DNA of 44,794 nucleotides from a virus: the IMG/VR virus record IMGVR_UViG_3300008262_004551, positions 1 through 44,794 of that record, one strand, 5' to 3'. The position numbers and the translations under genes are program-made. Below, piece by piece: positions 15,761 to 24,021 of this stretch; the first letter of the stretch is position 1; every line of letters starts with the position of its first letter. A model generated the notes under the pieces. The model did not search any database. It was not told the origin of the DNA and saw only the letters and a list, made by a program, of their open reading frames with translations.

Positions 15761-17062
15761 ATGGCATTAAAAATAAAAAATTCTAATGAAGAAGAAAGCA
15801 GAGTAACTTATGGTTATGAATCTGTAAATGTACCAGTTCCTTTTGCTCCGACAGGAACTCATAAAAACCTTTTAAATCAATTTTATATAAAGTTAGTTCC
15901 TATTAAAATACCTCCAGTATCTCCTGTAGAGATGCCAGAAGCGAATTTACCTAGAGTTTTAAATTATTATGCTGATTATGGTGGTTGTGGTCACTGGAGA
16001 ATGATCTGGCCTGAGTTTTTACTAAATTTCTCACAGAGGGCGGTTTGTTCTGGAATGACTCAAATGATATTAGATCTTAGATTTTATCAAAATATCAAAG
16101 CAATAAGATTCCAAAGACAAGCAACTGAAAGTCAACTCTCCTTTATAAGAGAGTTGCATAAAGTAAAAAACAATTTTGGGTTAAAATTAATGTATGAAGT
16201 AGATGATGTTGTTTTTAAAGAAGACATTCCAGATTATAATAGATGTAAAGATGCGTTTAATGATGATAAAATAGTAAAAAATATTTTAGAAATTATAAAT
16301 CTTATGGATGAAATGACAGTAACGTGTCAATTCATGAAAGATTATTATATCGAAAAAACTGGAAATAAAAAAATAACAGTAATACCAAACTATGCTCCCA
16401 AGTTTTGGTTAGATAGGTTCTATAAAAAGGATGTAATTCTTAAAAATTACGAAAAAAACAAAAAACGTCCAAGAATTTTATATGCTGGTTCTGGAACTCA
16501 TATAGACGTATTGAATAGAACCGGAATGAAAGACGATTTTCATCATGTTATTGATGAAATTATTAAAGCAAGAAAGAAATTTAAGTTTGTATGGAAAGGA
16601 TGTTATCCACTAGCATTAAAACCATTCATTGATAATGGAGAAATGGAATATGTTGGATGGTCTTCTTTGTTAGATTATCCACAAGATTTATGGAATACCA
16701 ATTGTAATGCTACATTTGCCCCATTAACCGATAATAATTTCAATTATTCAAAGAGCAATATAAAAATGATAGAAGCTGGAGCATTAGGATTGCCTGGAAC
16801 ATATCAGGATATGTGTACATATGAATTAGCTAAAAATAAATTTAAAAATGGAAAAGATCTAATTTCACAATTAGAATATATAACATCAGACTGTGATAGA
16901 TATATGAAAGAATCAGAAAATGCTAGAAGTTTTGCTGAAACGATGTGGTTAGAAGATCACATGGATAATTACGAAGGTCTATATCTCACAGCTTGGGGGT
17001 CTAAAGAAAGAAATGAAAAATATCCTGAGCTTATAAAGTTAAATCCAGATCAAAAAATTTGA
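15761..17062 (+). CDS. GT4-like glycosyltransferase next to the DNA polymerase gene
   Basis: 433 residues. The protein has a Rossmann-type layout suggesting a GT-B enzyme: an N-terminal lobe with NLPRVLNYYADYGGCGHWRM, AIRFQRQATESQL and MYEVDDVVF, then TVIPNYAPKFW at the lobe junction, then RPRILYAGSGTHIDVL opening the donor-binding lobe, EYVGWSSLLDYP, and NYSKSNIKMIEAGALGLPG, which has the E-x-x-x-x-G-x-P-x pattern of GT4 donor sites. It stands alone, separated by gene 46 from the glycan block, with its own promoter, so it may be an older part of the phage core with a different job. A local inverted repeat occurs at 16133-16156. Acceptor unknown; DNA, protein and cell-surface glycans remain possible. 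Confidence 0.75.
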   Translation: MALKIKNSNEEESRVTYGYESVNVPVPFAPTGTHKNLLNQFYIKLVPIKIPPVSPVEMPEANLPRVLNYYADYGGCGHWRMIWPEFLLNFSQRAVCSGMTQMILDLRFYQNIKAIRFQRQATESQLSFIRELHKVKNNFGLKLMYEVDDVVFKEDIPDYNRCKDAFNDDKIVKNILEIINLMDEMTVTCQFMKDYYIEKTGNKKITVIPNYAPKFWLDRFYKKDVILKNYEKNKKRPRILYAGSGTHIDVLNRTGMKDDFHHVIDEIIKARKKFKFVWKGCYPLALKPFIDNGEMEYVGWSSLLDYPQDLWNTNCNATFAPLTDNNFNYSKSNIKMIEAGALGLPGTYQDMCTYELAKNKFKNGKDLISQLEYITSDCDRYMKESENARSFAETMWLEDHMDNYEGLYLTAWGSKERNEKYPELIKLNPDQKI

Positions 17063-17085
17063 TTTTACAAGTAAAAAGATATAAT
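17059..17085 (+). promoter_or_regulatory. Sigma70-like promoter before the DNA polymerase gene
   Basis: TTGATT at 17059-17064 and a perfect TATAAT at 17080-17085, spaced 15 nt, which is short. As upstream of the previous gene, the TGA stop of the preceding coding region lies inside the -35 hexamer. The start codon of gene 43 is at 17102. Confidence 0.45.
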
Positions 17086-17101
17086 ATATGAATGATAAAT
17101 C

Positions 17102-19687
17102 ATGGCATATAGAAACATATCTTACGATAATTATAATGGTTGCATTCATTTGTGGACTTGGGATGAAAATGGTGAAAGAATAAAGATAGAAACATCATAC
17201 GAACCATCTTTATATGTAGAAAGTGCATCACACAATGATGCACTTTCTATTTTTAATGATAGCTTGAAAAAAATAAGTTTTAAGAACAATTATTATAGAA
17301 ATAAATTTGTAAACGAAACTCCAAATAAAAGAATTTTTCAAAATCTTTCTGTTGAGCAAGATTTTCTTCTTAATACATATAAGAATGGAATAGATAATGA
17401 TACTTTAGATAATAAACCACTTAAAATTTTCTATTGGGACATAGAAACATATAGTCCAGATTCTTTTCCAGAACCATCCGAAGCAAAAGACACTATAAAT
17501 CTAATAACAATTTACGATACTCTTTCTGAAAAATATTATTCTTGGGGATTAAAAGAGTATAAATCAACAAATCCTGATGAAATTTATATTCATTGTAAAA
17601 ATGAATATTATTTAATTGAAAAGTTTTTAGATTTTTGGGAGAAAGATCCACCAGATATTATGGTTGGATGGAATACTGAAAGTTTCGACGTTCCTTATCT
17701 TATAAACAGAATTAAAAATTTAAAGGGTGAGGAAGAATATATGAGGCTGTCGCCTATTAAAAATGTATACAAAAGAGAAGGTGTTGTTATAAACAAATAT
17801 AACAAACCAATAGATAAGTGGTATATTAATGGTGTATCTAATTTGGATTATATGATTATTTATAAAGCGTTCTCCAGGGGAGATTCTGAATCGTATTCTC
17901 TTAATTTTATAGCAGAAAAGGAATTGAAAGAAGGAAAGATTGATTTTGGTAGTGGCAATTTAGCTGAATTGGCTAATTCTGATTGGAAAACATTTGTTAA
18001 ATACAACATACAAGACGTAAAGTTGTTGGTTAAATTAGAAAATGTTTTAAAATATATAAAACTAGTAAGAAATCTTTCATATATGGGTTTTATTCCATTT
18101 GAAAAGGCTACAGGTAAGGTTTCAATGATAACTGGTGCTGTTGCACATGAATCATTATTACAGGGAAAAATGATACCTACATTTAAAACAGAAAATAATA
18201 AAGTAGATTATCAAGGTGGATATGTTCATGATCCAGAAAGAGGATTACACAATGCTATTGTTAGTTATGATGCAAATAGTCTATACCCAAATACTATAGT
18301 TTCTCTTAATATTTCACCGGAAACAAAAATAGGAAAGGTTATAAGCAAAGAAAACGATGATTATGTAATAACTTTAATTAGCGGAAAGAATATTTCTTTG
18401 ACAAAAGAAAAGTTTTTAAAATTAGTAGAAAAGGAAAAATTGTGTGTTTCTGATTATGATGTAATATATACACAAAAAGTAAAAGGAATTATACCTAGTT
18501 TCATAGATAAACTTTATAAAAAGAGAGTTGATACAAAAAAGGAAATAAATAAAATCCAAAAAGAATTAAATGTATCTGAAGATACAAAACAAAAACAAAG
18601 ATTAGAACAAAAAATTCAAGATTTAGACACTCAACAAAACGTATATAAGTTAATTTTGAATTCTATATATGGTGTTTTTGCTCAAAAATATTCTCCTCTC
18701 TTTGATATAGATCACTCAGCAAGCGTTACATTAACAGGTCAAGCTGTTATTAAAAAAGCATCAGATATTGTGTATGAATACGCAACAGAAAAAGGAGTTG
18801 ATTGTAAAAAAGAAGATATTTTTATATATGGAGATACTGATTCAAATTATATAACAATACATCCTATTTTAAAAAAGTTTAATTTAAATTTATTAGAAAA
18901 TAATAAAAAGATAACAAAAGAAGCATTCAAAATTATTGATGAAATTGATAATAAAATTAATACGGATATAATTGAATGGTCAAAGAAAGTACATAATTCA
19001 TTAGACCCTAGATTTGTTTTTAAAAGAGAAACAATATGTGATAAAGCAGTCTTTCTAGAAAAGAAGATGTACATATTACATGTTATAGACAAAGAGGGTC
19101 ACAAACCAAAAGAACCCTTTTTATATAAAGGTATCGAATTGGCAAGATCATCAATGTCAAATGAAGTAAAAAGTCTTATAAAAAATGTTATCGAGTCTGT
19201 TGTTTTATCTGAGAATAAAACAGATTCTGATTCTATTTTTATAGAATCATATAAAAAATATAAAGAAATGGATATTTTTGAAATATCAAAAAGACAAAAA
19301 GTATCTGATATTGAAAAATATCAATCTAGATCTTCTGGTTTTAATACAGTAAAGGGATGTCCTGTTCATGTTAAGGCATCTATCTATTTTAATAGACTAT
19401 TAACTGAATATAACATAGAAAATCTTTATCCAAAGATTACAAATGGAAGCAAGGTTAAAATGTTTTATGTTGACAAAAATAAATATAATTTAAGTGTTAT
19501 TTCTTTTATAGATGATTTTCCTAATATTATTTTAAATGATATTAAACCTGACTATGAAAAAATGTTTAAAAAAATCGTATATCCACCAATTGAAAGATTA
19601 TATAAATGTATAGGATGGGAACCTCCATCATTAACGTGTAATTATGTAGTTGATATAAATAAATTATTTTGTGAAGATGACACTTGA
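17102..19687 (+). CDS. 43: DNA polymerase gp43 (family B)
   Basis: 861 residues; T4 gp43 has 898. Replicative polymerase with proofreading. Exonuclease motifs: FYWDIETYSPD (Exo I, about residue 109), VGWNTESFDVPYLINRI (Exo II, about 191), and KYNIQDVKLLVKLE (Exo III, about 301). Polymerase motifs: DANSLYPNTIVSLN (motif A, about 390), KLILNSIYGVFAQKY (motif B, about 515) and IYGDTDSNYI (motif C, about 576). The protein is complete. A 14-bp perfect hairpin followed by five T residues lies within the first 50 codons (17217-17254). In T4 this protein represses its own translation by binding its mRNA; whether this hairpin is related is not known. Expressed from its own promoter after the glycosyltransferase gene. 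Confidence 0.97.
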   Translation: MAYRNISYDNYNGCIHLWTWDENGERIKIETSYEPSLYVESASHNDALSIFNDSLKKISFKNNYYRNKFVNETPNKRIFQNLSVEQDFLLNTYKNGIDNDTLDNKPLKIFYWDIETYSPDSFPEPSEAKDTINLITIYDTLSEKYYSWGLKEYKSTNPDEIYIHCKNEYYLIEKFLDFWEKDPPDIMVGWNTESFDVPYLINRIKNLKGEEEYMRLSPIKNVYKREGVVINKYNKPIDKWYINGVSNLDYMIIYKAFSRGDSESYSLNFIAEKELKEGKIDFGSGNLAELANSDWKTFVKYNIQDVKLLVKLENVLKYIKLVRNLSYMGFIPFEKATGKVSMITGAVAHESLLQGKMIPTFKTENNKVDYQGGYVHDPERGLHNAIVSYDANSLYPNTIVSLNISPETKIGKVISKENDDYVITLISGKNISLTKEKFLKLVEKEKLCVSDYDVIYTQKVKGIIPSFIDKLYKKRVDTKKEINKIQKELNVSEDTKQKQRLEQKIQDLDTQQNVYKLILNSIYGVFAQKYSPLFDIDHSASVTLTGQAVIKKASDIVYEYATEKGVDCKKEDIFIYGDTDSNYITIHPILKKFNLNLLENNKKITKEAFKIIDEIDNKINTDIIEWSKKVHNSLDPRFVFKRETICDKAVFLEKKMYILHVIDKEGHKPKEPFLYKGIELARSSMSNEVKSLIKNVIESVVLSENKTDSDSIFIESYKKYKEMDIFEISKRQKVSDIEKYQSRSSGFNTVKGCPVHVKASIYFNRLLTEYNIENLYPKITNGSKVKMFYVDKNKYNLSVISFIDDFPNIILNDIKPDYEKMFKKIVYPPIERLYKCIGWEPPSLTCNYVVDINKLFCEDDT
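17217..17254 (+). terminator. Terminator-like hairpin inside gene 43
   Basis: A perfect 14-bp inverted repeat, TAGAAAGTGCATCA at 17217-17230 and its complement at 17236-17249, with a CACAA loop, followed by T5 at 17250-17254. It lies about 115 nt after the gene 43 start codon, within codons 39-50. It has the form of an intrinsic terminator or attenuator that translation of the gene would run through. Function is inferred from shape only. Confidence 0.5.
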
Positions 19688-19711
19688 TTTATTTTAAAAA
19701 TAAAGTAAGAT
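19684..19711 (+). promoter_or_regulatory. Sigma70-like promoter before the 127-residue protein gene
   Basis: TTGATT at 19684-19689 and TAAGAT at 19706-19711, spaced 16 nt. The TGA stop of gene 43 (19685-19687) is within the -35 box, the third such case in a row. The next start codon is at 19723, so the leader would be only a few nt. Confidence 0.4.
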
Positions 19712-19722
19712 AGTACTCCTAT

Positions 19723-20106
19723 ATGAGCGATACACAAAATAAAAAAATAACAGCATTCCTAGATAACGTAGGAAGAACAATTGTTGGTCAGGTAGAATCA
19801 GAAACAGATACTATACTAAATATTACAAACCCAGTTGTATTATCAACTGTTCCAACACCAGACAATAGAATGTCTATTCAATTATTTCCGTTAATTTTCA
19901 GAGAATTTTTGGGAGACAAGGAAGCAGACGTTACTTTTAGTTTCAATAAAAGTTCAATTACTAATACAGATATTAGTGCATTGGATTACAGACTACAGGC
20001 ACAATATAGTCAAATCTTTAACAAGAGTAACATCTTGATTCCTAATCAAGATCAACAAGCAGCACAAGAAGGCTCTCCAAATGTTGTAAAGCTTTTTGAA
20101 GAGTAG
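19723..20106 (+). CDS. Conserved-looking small protein, unknown (Sm-like beta protein possible)
   Basis: 127 residues. No catalytic motif. The N-terminal half alternates hydrophobic residues in a way that suggests a small beta-barrel: ITAFLDNVGRTIVGQVES followed by DTILNITNPVVLST, then a loop with PTPDNRMSIQLFPLIF. Sm/Lsm-type folds show this G-x-x-V/I-x-G-x-V pattern, so an RNA-binding Sm-like protein is one possible reading, of low certainty. The C-terminal 50 residues are polar and Gln-rich (NQDQQAAQEG). It has its own promoter, lies between the polymerase and recombinase genes and is closed off by a strong terminator, so it is a single-gene unit and probably well expressed. Confidence 0.65.
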   Translation: MSDTQNKKITAFLDNVGRTIVGQVESETDTILNITNPVVLSTVPTPDNRMSIQLFPLIFREFLGDKEADVTFSFNKSSITNTDISALDYRLQAQYSQIFNKSNILIPNQDQQAAQEGSPNVVKLFEE

Positions 20107-20120
20107 GATAAAACAAAAAA

Positions 20121-20154
20121 AGACCCAAGGAATAATCCTTGGGTCTTTTTTTTT
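20121..20154 (+). terminator. Intrinsic terminator after the 127-residue protein gene
   Basis: A 10-bp perfect stem, AGACCCAAGG at 20121-20130 and its complement at 20137-20146, with an AATAAT loop, followed by nine T and preceded by a run of A. It starts 14 nt after the stop codon. The flanking A and T runs would let it work in both directions. Strong confidence given the GC-rich stem in an AT-rich genome. Confidence 0.92.
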
Positions 20155-20155
20155 A

Positions 20156-20186
20156 TTGATTTTTTTAAAATTTATTATATTATAAT
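20156..20186 (+). promoter_or_regulatory. Probable promoter before uvsX
   Basis: TTGATT at 20156-20161 immediately after the terminator T run, and TATAAT at 20181-20186. The spacing of 19 nt is long for sigma70, but both hexamers are good and the region lies between a terminator and the uvsX start at 20195. A TATATT at 20176 is an alternative -10 with short spacing. Confidence 0.45.
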
Positions 20187-20194
20187 GTTTAATT

Positions 20195-21343
20195 ATGGCT
20201 AAAACAAAAAAAGAAACAAACAACCAAGACATAAACGAAGAAGTAATCGAAGATGCTTTTAAGGTATTGGATGAACTAAATCCAGATGCATCATTTTTAA
20301 ATGAAAATACACTTTCAACTGTAAAGGAATGGATTGATACTGGATGTATGGCTTTGAATGCTATTATTTCTGGATCTTTATATGGAGGTATCCCGATGGG
20401 AAGAATTACTGGATTCGCAGGACCACAGGCTTGCGGAAAAACACTAATGGTTAATAAAATAATGGCAAATGCACAAAAAAAGGGAATGCATGTTGTATAT
20501 TTTGACACAGAAGGAGCATTAGATCCTGATACTGCTATCAATTTAGGGTGTAATCCAGAAAAAATAAAACACTGTCCTATTGAGATAATTGAAGAATGTA
20601 GAAATCAAATTGTTAAATTTTTAAAAACTGTAATTGAAAAGGGACTTCAAGGAAAGGTTATGATTGCCATAGATTCTTTAGGAAATTTAATTTCTTCTAG
20701 AGAAGCAAAGGTAATTGAAGACGGAAAGGATTCGGCTGATATGGGTGCTAGGGCAGTTGCACTTAAATCTATGCTTAGAGCAATTACACACGCTGCATCT
20801 AAGGCTAATTGTCCGGTTGTCTTTACGAATCATATTTATGATAACCCAGGAGCAATGTATCCTACTCTTATAAAAAACCAGTCTGGTGGCTCTGGACCTC
20901 TTTATATGTCGTCTGTATTGGTTCAGATGTCAACGAAACAAGAAAGAGTTGGAAAATCTGATAATAAAAATGCTACAGATGATGTTACTCCATTGAGTAA
21001 GGATGTTAATGGATTAACCATGAGAGCATTAACAACAAAAAATAGATTTATTCCTCCGTTTTTAGAGTGTGAAATGTATTTAAATTTTAGAAATGGTTTA
21101 TCAAAATATTCTGGTTTATTAGAAATGGCAGAAGGTTATGGTGTTGTTACAAAACAAGGTCATAGATATGTTGTCGGAAGTGATGTTCTCGGTTTTTATA
21201 AAGACTGGAAAGATGATGAGAATGTTTGGGATAAAAAAATTCTTCCTTTACTTGAAGAAAAATTAAAGGATCAACTTACATTCAATAATGAATCAAAAAT
21301 AAATATTCAGAAAAAATCAGATCCCGTCCTATTGGAAGAATAG
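20195..21343 (+). CDS. uvsX: UvsX recombinase (RecA/Rad51-like)
   Basis: 382 residues; T4 UvsX has 391. It forms the nucleoprotein filament for strand exchange and works with UvsY and gp32. The Walker A box GPQACGKT spans about residues 76-83, VVYFDTEGALDPD follows as in RecA proteins, KVMIAIDSLGNLIS is Walker B (about 155), and VFTNHIYDNPG is the segment after it. The C-terminal part with the LEMAEGYGVV region matches phage UvsX rather than bacterial RecA. It is a single-gene unit between two intrinsic terminators, with its own promoter. The last codons form a perfect 9-bp stem (21325-21347) across the stop codon. Confidence 0.95.
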   Translation: MAKTKKETNNQDINEEVIEDAFKVLDELNPDASFLNENTLSTVKEWIDTGCMALNAIISGSLYGGIPMGRITGFAGPQACGKTLMVNKIMANAQKKGMHVVYFDTEGALDPDTAINLGCNPEKIKHCPIEIIEECRNQIVKFLKTVIEKGLQGKVMIAIDSLGNLISSREAKVIEDGKDSADMGARAVALKSMLRAITHAASKANCPVVFTNHIYDNPGAMYPTLIKNQSGGSGPLYMSSVLVQMSTKQERVGKSDNKNATDDVTPLSKDVNGLTMRALTTKNRFIPPFLECEMYLNFRNGLSKYSGLLEMAEGYGVVTKQGHRYVVGSDVLGFYKDWKDDENVWDKKILPLLEEKLKDQLTFNNESKINIQKKSDPVLLEE

Positions 21344-21347
21344 GACG
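21325..21347 (+). other. Hairpin spanning the uvsX stop codon
   Basis: CGTCCTATT at 21325-21333 and its exact complement at 21339-21347 with a GGAAG loop. The uvsX stop codon at 21341-21343 is in the right arm. There is no T run after it; the true terminator hairpin begins 5 nt later. Two stems in a row at the 3' end may protect the mRNA end. Confidence 0.6.
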
Positions 21348-21352
21348 AACGA

Positions 21353-21380
21353 GCGAGGGAGACAACTCCCTCGCTTTTTT
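21353..21380 (+). terminator. Intrinsic terminator after uvsX
   Basis: GCGAGGGAG at 21353-21361, ACAA loop, and exact complement at 21366-21374, followed by six T. A GC-rich 9-bp stem plus T run 10 nt after the uvsX stop codon, the clearest sort of rho-independent terminator. Confidence 0.93.
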
Positions 21381-21382
21381 GT

Positions 21383-21411
21383 TTGACTTTTTAATATAAA
21401 AAAAATACTAT
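21383..21411 (+). promoter_or_regulatory. Sigma70-like promoter before the helicase gene 41
   Basis: TTGACT at 21383-21388 and TACTAT at 21406-21411 with exactly 17 nt between. It directly follows the uvsX terminator and precedes the gene 41 start at 21419. It would drive the long replication operon that follows. Confidence 0.65.
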
Positions 21412-21418
21412 ATATCGT

Positions 21419-22813
21419 ATGGCAGTAGAAATAGATTTTGACTATTCACTTTTTGAAAAAGTTATTGTATATAATTCATTAACAAATGCGAATTATTTTG
21501 AAAGTATATATGATCATATAAACATTTCTTATTTTTCTGAACAATACCACAAAACCACAATGGAAATATTGTGCGAGTATTATAGAAATAATAAAACGAT
21601 TCCAAATCTAACAGAATTAAAAGTTTATTTTACAAGTACAGAACAAAGAGAAGCTCTAAAACAAGTATTTTTAAATTCTAAAGAACTTGATAAAAAATAC
21701 GATAAAGATTTTTTATTAAAAAATACTGAAAAGTTTTTTAAAGAAAAAGCTGTATACAATACAGTCTTAAAAACTTCTTTGAACATTCAGTCTGGAAATA
21801 TTAACACTTCAGAAATTTTAAAATCATTTGAAAAAGCATGTTCTATTTCTTTGGTTGAAAATAATGGATTTGATTATCTTGAAAAAATAGAAGAACATTG
21901 TGTTGAATTACAAAAAACATTTAAGTATATACCATCTGGTTGGAAATGGCTTGATGAAAAAATAGGTGGAGGATTCCTGGCTACAGGACGAGCACTCTAT
22001 GTTTTCTATGGTGTTACAAACGTTGGTAAGTCTATATTTCTAGGTAATATTGCTACTAATATTTTAAGTCAGGATAAAACAGTTGTTCTTATTTCAATGG
22101 AAATGTCAGAACAAGTGTATGCTAAAAGAATAAGTGCTCAATTATCTCAGATTTCAATGAATGATCTATCATCTGAAATATCATTACTTAAAAACAAACT
22201 GAATTCATATAAAGTTAAACATAAAAATTCTAAATTAATTATTAAAGAATTTGCTCCGAAAACAGCAACAGTTCTTCATATTAAAACATATATACAAAAA
22301 CTTATATCTACTGGTGTAAAACCTGATGTAATAGTATTAGATTACTTGAATTTGATAGCACCATCCGATAAAGGATTATCTTCGTACGAAGCAGTAAAAG
22401 AGATTACAGAAATGGTAAGAGCGTTGTCTTATCAGTTTGAATGTCCTGTAATATCAGCAACACAAGCAAATCGTTCAGCTTATAATGAAATAAATCCAGG
22501 ATTAGAAACAACAAGTGAATCGATGGGTTTATCTCATACAGCAGATGCACAATTTTCTATTTGGACAGAAAAAGAAGACGTAGAACTTGGAATTATTCAT
22601 TTAGGTATAACAAAAAACAGATTTGGTCCTAGAGATTGTCATACTGTATTAGAAATAGATTATCCAACACTAACATTGAAAAATCCAGACGATGTTTCTT
22701 TGAGTTTTCAAAAGAAAAATACAGATTCTAATAATAAAACAAAAAAACAATTTAATACTAATATTAGTGATACTATAAATTTACTAGAATCACTTTCTGA
22801 TGATATTGACTAA
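21419..22813 (+). CDS. 41: Replicative DNA helicase gp41 (DnaB-like)
   Basis: 464 residues; T4 gp41 has 475. It is the hexameric helicase moving on the lagging strand. Walker A is GVTNVGKSIF at about residues 198-207, VVLISMEMSEQVYAKRI follows (H1a/E box), VIVLDYLNLIAPS is Walker B (about 304-316), VISATQANRSAYNE contains the Gln of motif H3, and KNRFGPRD carries the arginine-finger region. The N-terminal helical domain (about 1-150) is divergent as usual. First gene of an operon that continues through a DHH protein, a gp59-like loader and gp32. Confidence 0.95.
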   Translation: MAVEIDFDYSLFEKVIVYNSLTNANYFESIYDHINISYFSEQYHKTTMEILCEYYRNNKTIPNLTELKVYFTSTEQREALKQVFLNSKELDKKYDKDFLLKNTEKFFKEKAVYNTVLKTSLNIQSGNINTSEILKSFEKACSISLVENNGFDYLEKIEEHCVELQKTFKYIPSGWKWLDEKIGGGFLATGRALYVFYGVTNVGKSIFLGNIATNILSQDKTVVLISMEMSEQVYAKRISAQLSQISMNDLSSEISLLKNKLNSYKVKHKNSKLIIKEFAPKTATVLHIKTYIQKLISTGVKPDVIVLDYLNLIAPSDKGLSSYEAVKEITEMVRALSYQFECPVISATQANRSAYNEINPGLETTSESMGLSHTADAQFSIWTEKEDVELGIIHLGITKNRFGPRDCHTVLEIDYPTLTLKNPDDVSLSFQKKNTDSNNKTKKQFNTNISDTINLLESLSDDID

Positions 22814-22838
22814 TAAAAAATAAAATGTAAATAAAATC

Positions 22839-23729
22839 ATGTCTAATAAATTATATAAAGTTTTTACTCATGGTGACTTGGATGGTGCTGTGAGTCTTTT
22901 GTGTTTATTATGGGCTAAACCACAAGATATTATTGAATATGAAGAATTGTATAATAATACAGTGGAAGAAAGACTTTTATCGTATAACGAAAAAACATTA
23001 AATAAACCAACCACGATAATAATGGATTTTGCATTAAGAGAAAGTTTTCTAGGTTTAGACTTATCTGAATATGTTTTTATAGATCATCATAAAAAATCAG
23101 AACAATTTGTACAAAAATTTAAAAATAGTAAAATTATATTTAAAGATACAACATCAAATACTGCTTTGATGTATAATACATTGTTAAAAAATTCTAATTC
23201 ATTAACAAAAGAACAAAAATATTTAATAGCACTAGCAAATGATTTTGATTGTTATGCTCTGAATCTTCCTCATTCTTATGATTTAAATATATTATTTTGG
23301 ACTGAATATAGAGGAAAGTTCTATAAATTTATAAATGATTTCAAAGATGGATTCAAGGGATTTACAAAATCACAACAAATTTTTATACAAAGAGAAAAAG
23401 AATTAGCTTGTAATCAAGCTGATAAAATTAATAAATTCATAGGTTCTTTATCTATAAAGAATAATACATATAATTGCATCGCAGTTATCGGAGAAAAAAA
23501 CAACATGCTTGTAAATGATTGTATTATAAATAAATATAATCCAGATCTGTTTTTTTATATTAATACAAAAACAGAAAAGGTCAATATGAGAAAAAAAACA
23601 AGCATAGAAAAATTTGACATTGGTCTTTTTGCGGAAGAATTTTGTGATGGTGGAGGAAATTTTAATTCCGGTGGAGGAAGTTTAACCCCTATCTTTATGG
23701 AATTGATGAAAAATTTAAAACCGGAATGA
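22839..23729 (+). CDS. DHH-family phosphoesterase
   Basis: 296 residues. Motifs of the DHH superfamily in order: VFTHGDLDGAVS (motif I with Asp13 and Asp15), TTIIMDFALRE (motif II, Asp63), VFIDHHKKSE (motif III, D-H-H at 82-84), and ALANDFDCYA (motif IV Asp). The C-terminal part ends in FCDGGGNFNSGGGSL, the glycine-rich substrate-binding motif of the DHHA1 domain. The family includes RecJ exonuclease, oligoribonucleases (NrnA), pAp phosphatases and cyclic dinucleotide phosphodiesterases. Which of these activities it has cannot be read; its place directly behind the helicase gene suggests work on nucleic acid ends or on nucleotide fragments. The stop overlaps the next gene by ATGA. Confidence 0.85.
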   Translation: MSNKLYKVFTHGDLDGAVSLLCLLWAKPQDIIEYEELYNNTVEERLLSYNEKTLNKPTTIIMDFALRESFLGLDLSEYVFIDHHKKSEQFVQKFKNSKIIFKDTTSNTALMYNTLLKNSNSLTKEQKYLIALANDFDCYALNLPHSYDLNILFWTEYRGKFYKFINDFKDGFKGFTKSQQIFIQREKELACNQADKINKFIGSLSIKNNTYNCIAVIGEKNNMLVNDCIINKYNPDLFFYINTKTEKVNMRKKTSIEKFDIGLFAEEFCDGGGNFNSGGGSLTPIFMELMKNLKPE

Positions 23730-24016
23730 TAATAACATCACATCAACAGATTGAAAAAATTATAAATCCATCAAATTCTTTGGATACTTTAGAGTTTGAA
23801 GAAATTACATTAAAATTTGGTTCTTATATTTGTATTTGTCATAATAAAAAATTAAATTTTCTAAATTTGTTAAAATTGATTTTAGAAGATAAAAATATTC
23901 AAAAAATTTATTGTGATTTATTAGGAGAATATAACTTGCAATATGTCATAAAAACGTATATTGATAATATACCTGGTTTTTATAAAAAAATATTCAGGTC
24001 AAAATTCAACAAATAA
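23726..24016 (+). CDS. Small protein, unknown
   Basis: 96 residues, not recognised. It has a hydrophobic CICHNKKLNFLNLLKLIL stretch in the middle and a basic C-terminus (YKKIFRSKFNK). ATGA overlap with the DHH gene and a 5-nt gap to the next gene show it belongs to the operon. It occupies the region between gene 41 and gene 59-like, so a small replication accessory is possible, without direct evidence. Confidence 0.6.
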   Translation: MIITSHQQIEKIINPSNSLDTLEFEEITLKFGSYICICHNKKLNFLNLLKLILEDKNIQKIYCDLLGEYNLQYVIKTYIDNIPGFYKKIFRSKFNK

Positions 24017-24021
24017 AAAAA

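Noticed and set aside
22806-22837. Promoter TTGACT before the DHH gene
   Set aside because: The -35-like hexamer has no good -10 at 16-18 nt, and the gene is close behind gene 41 in the same operon.
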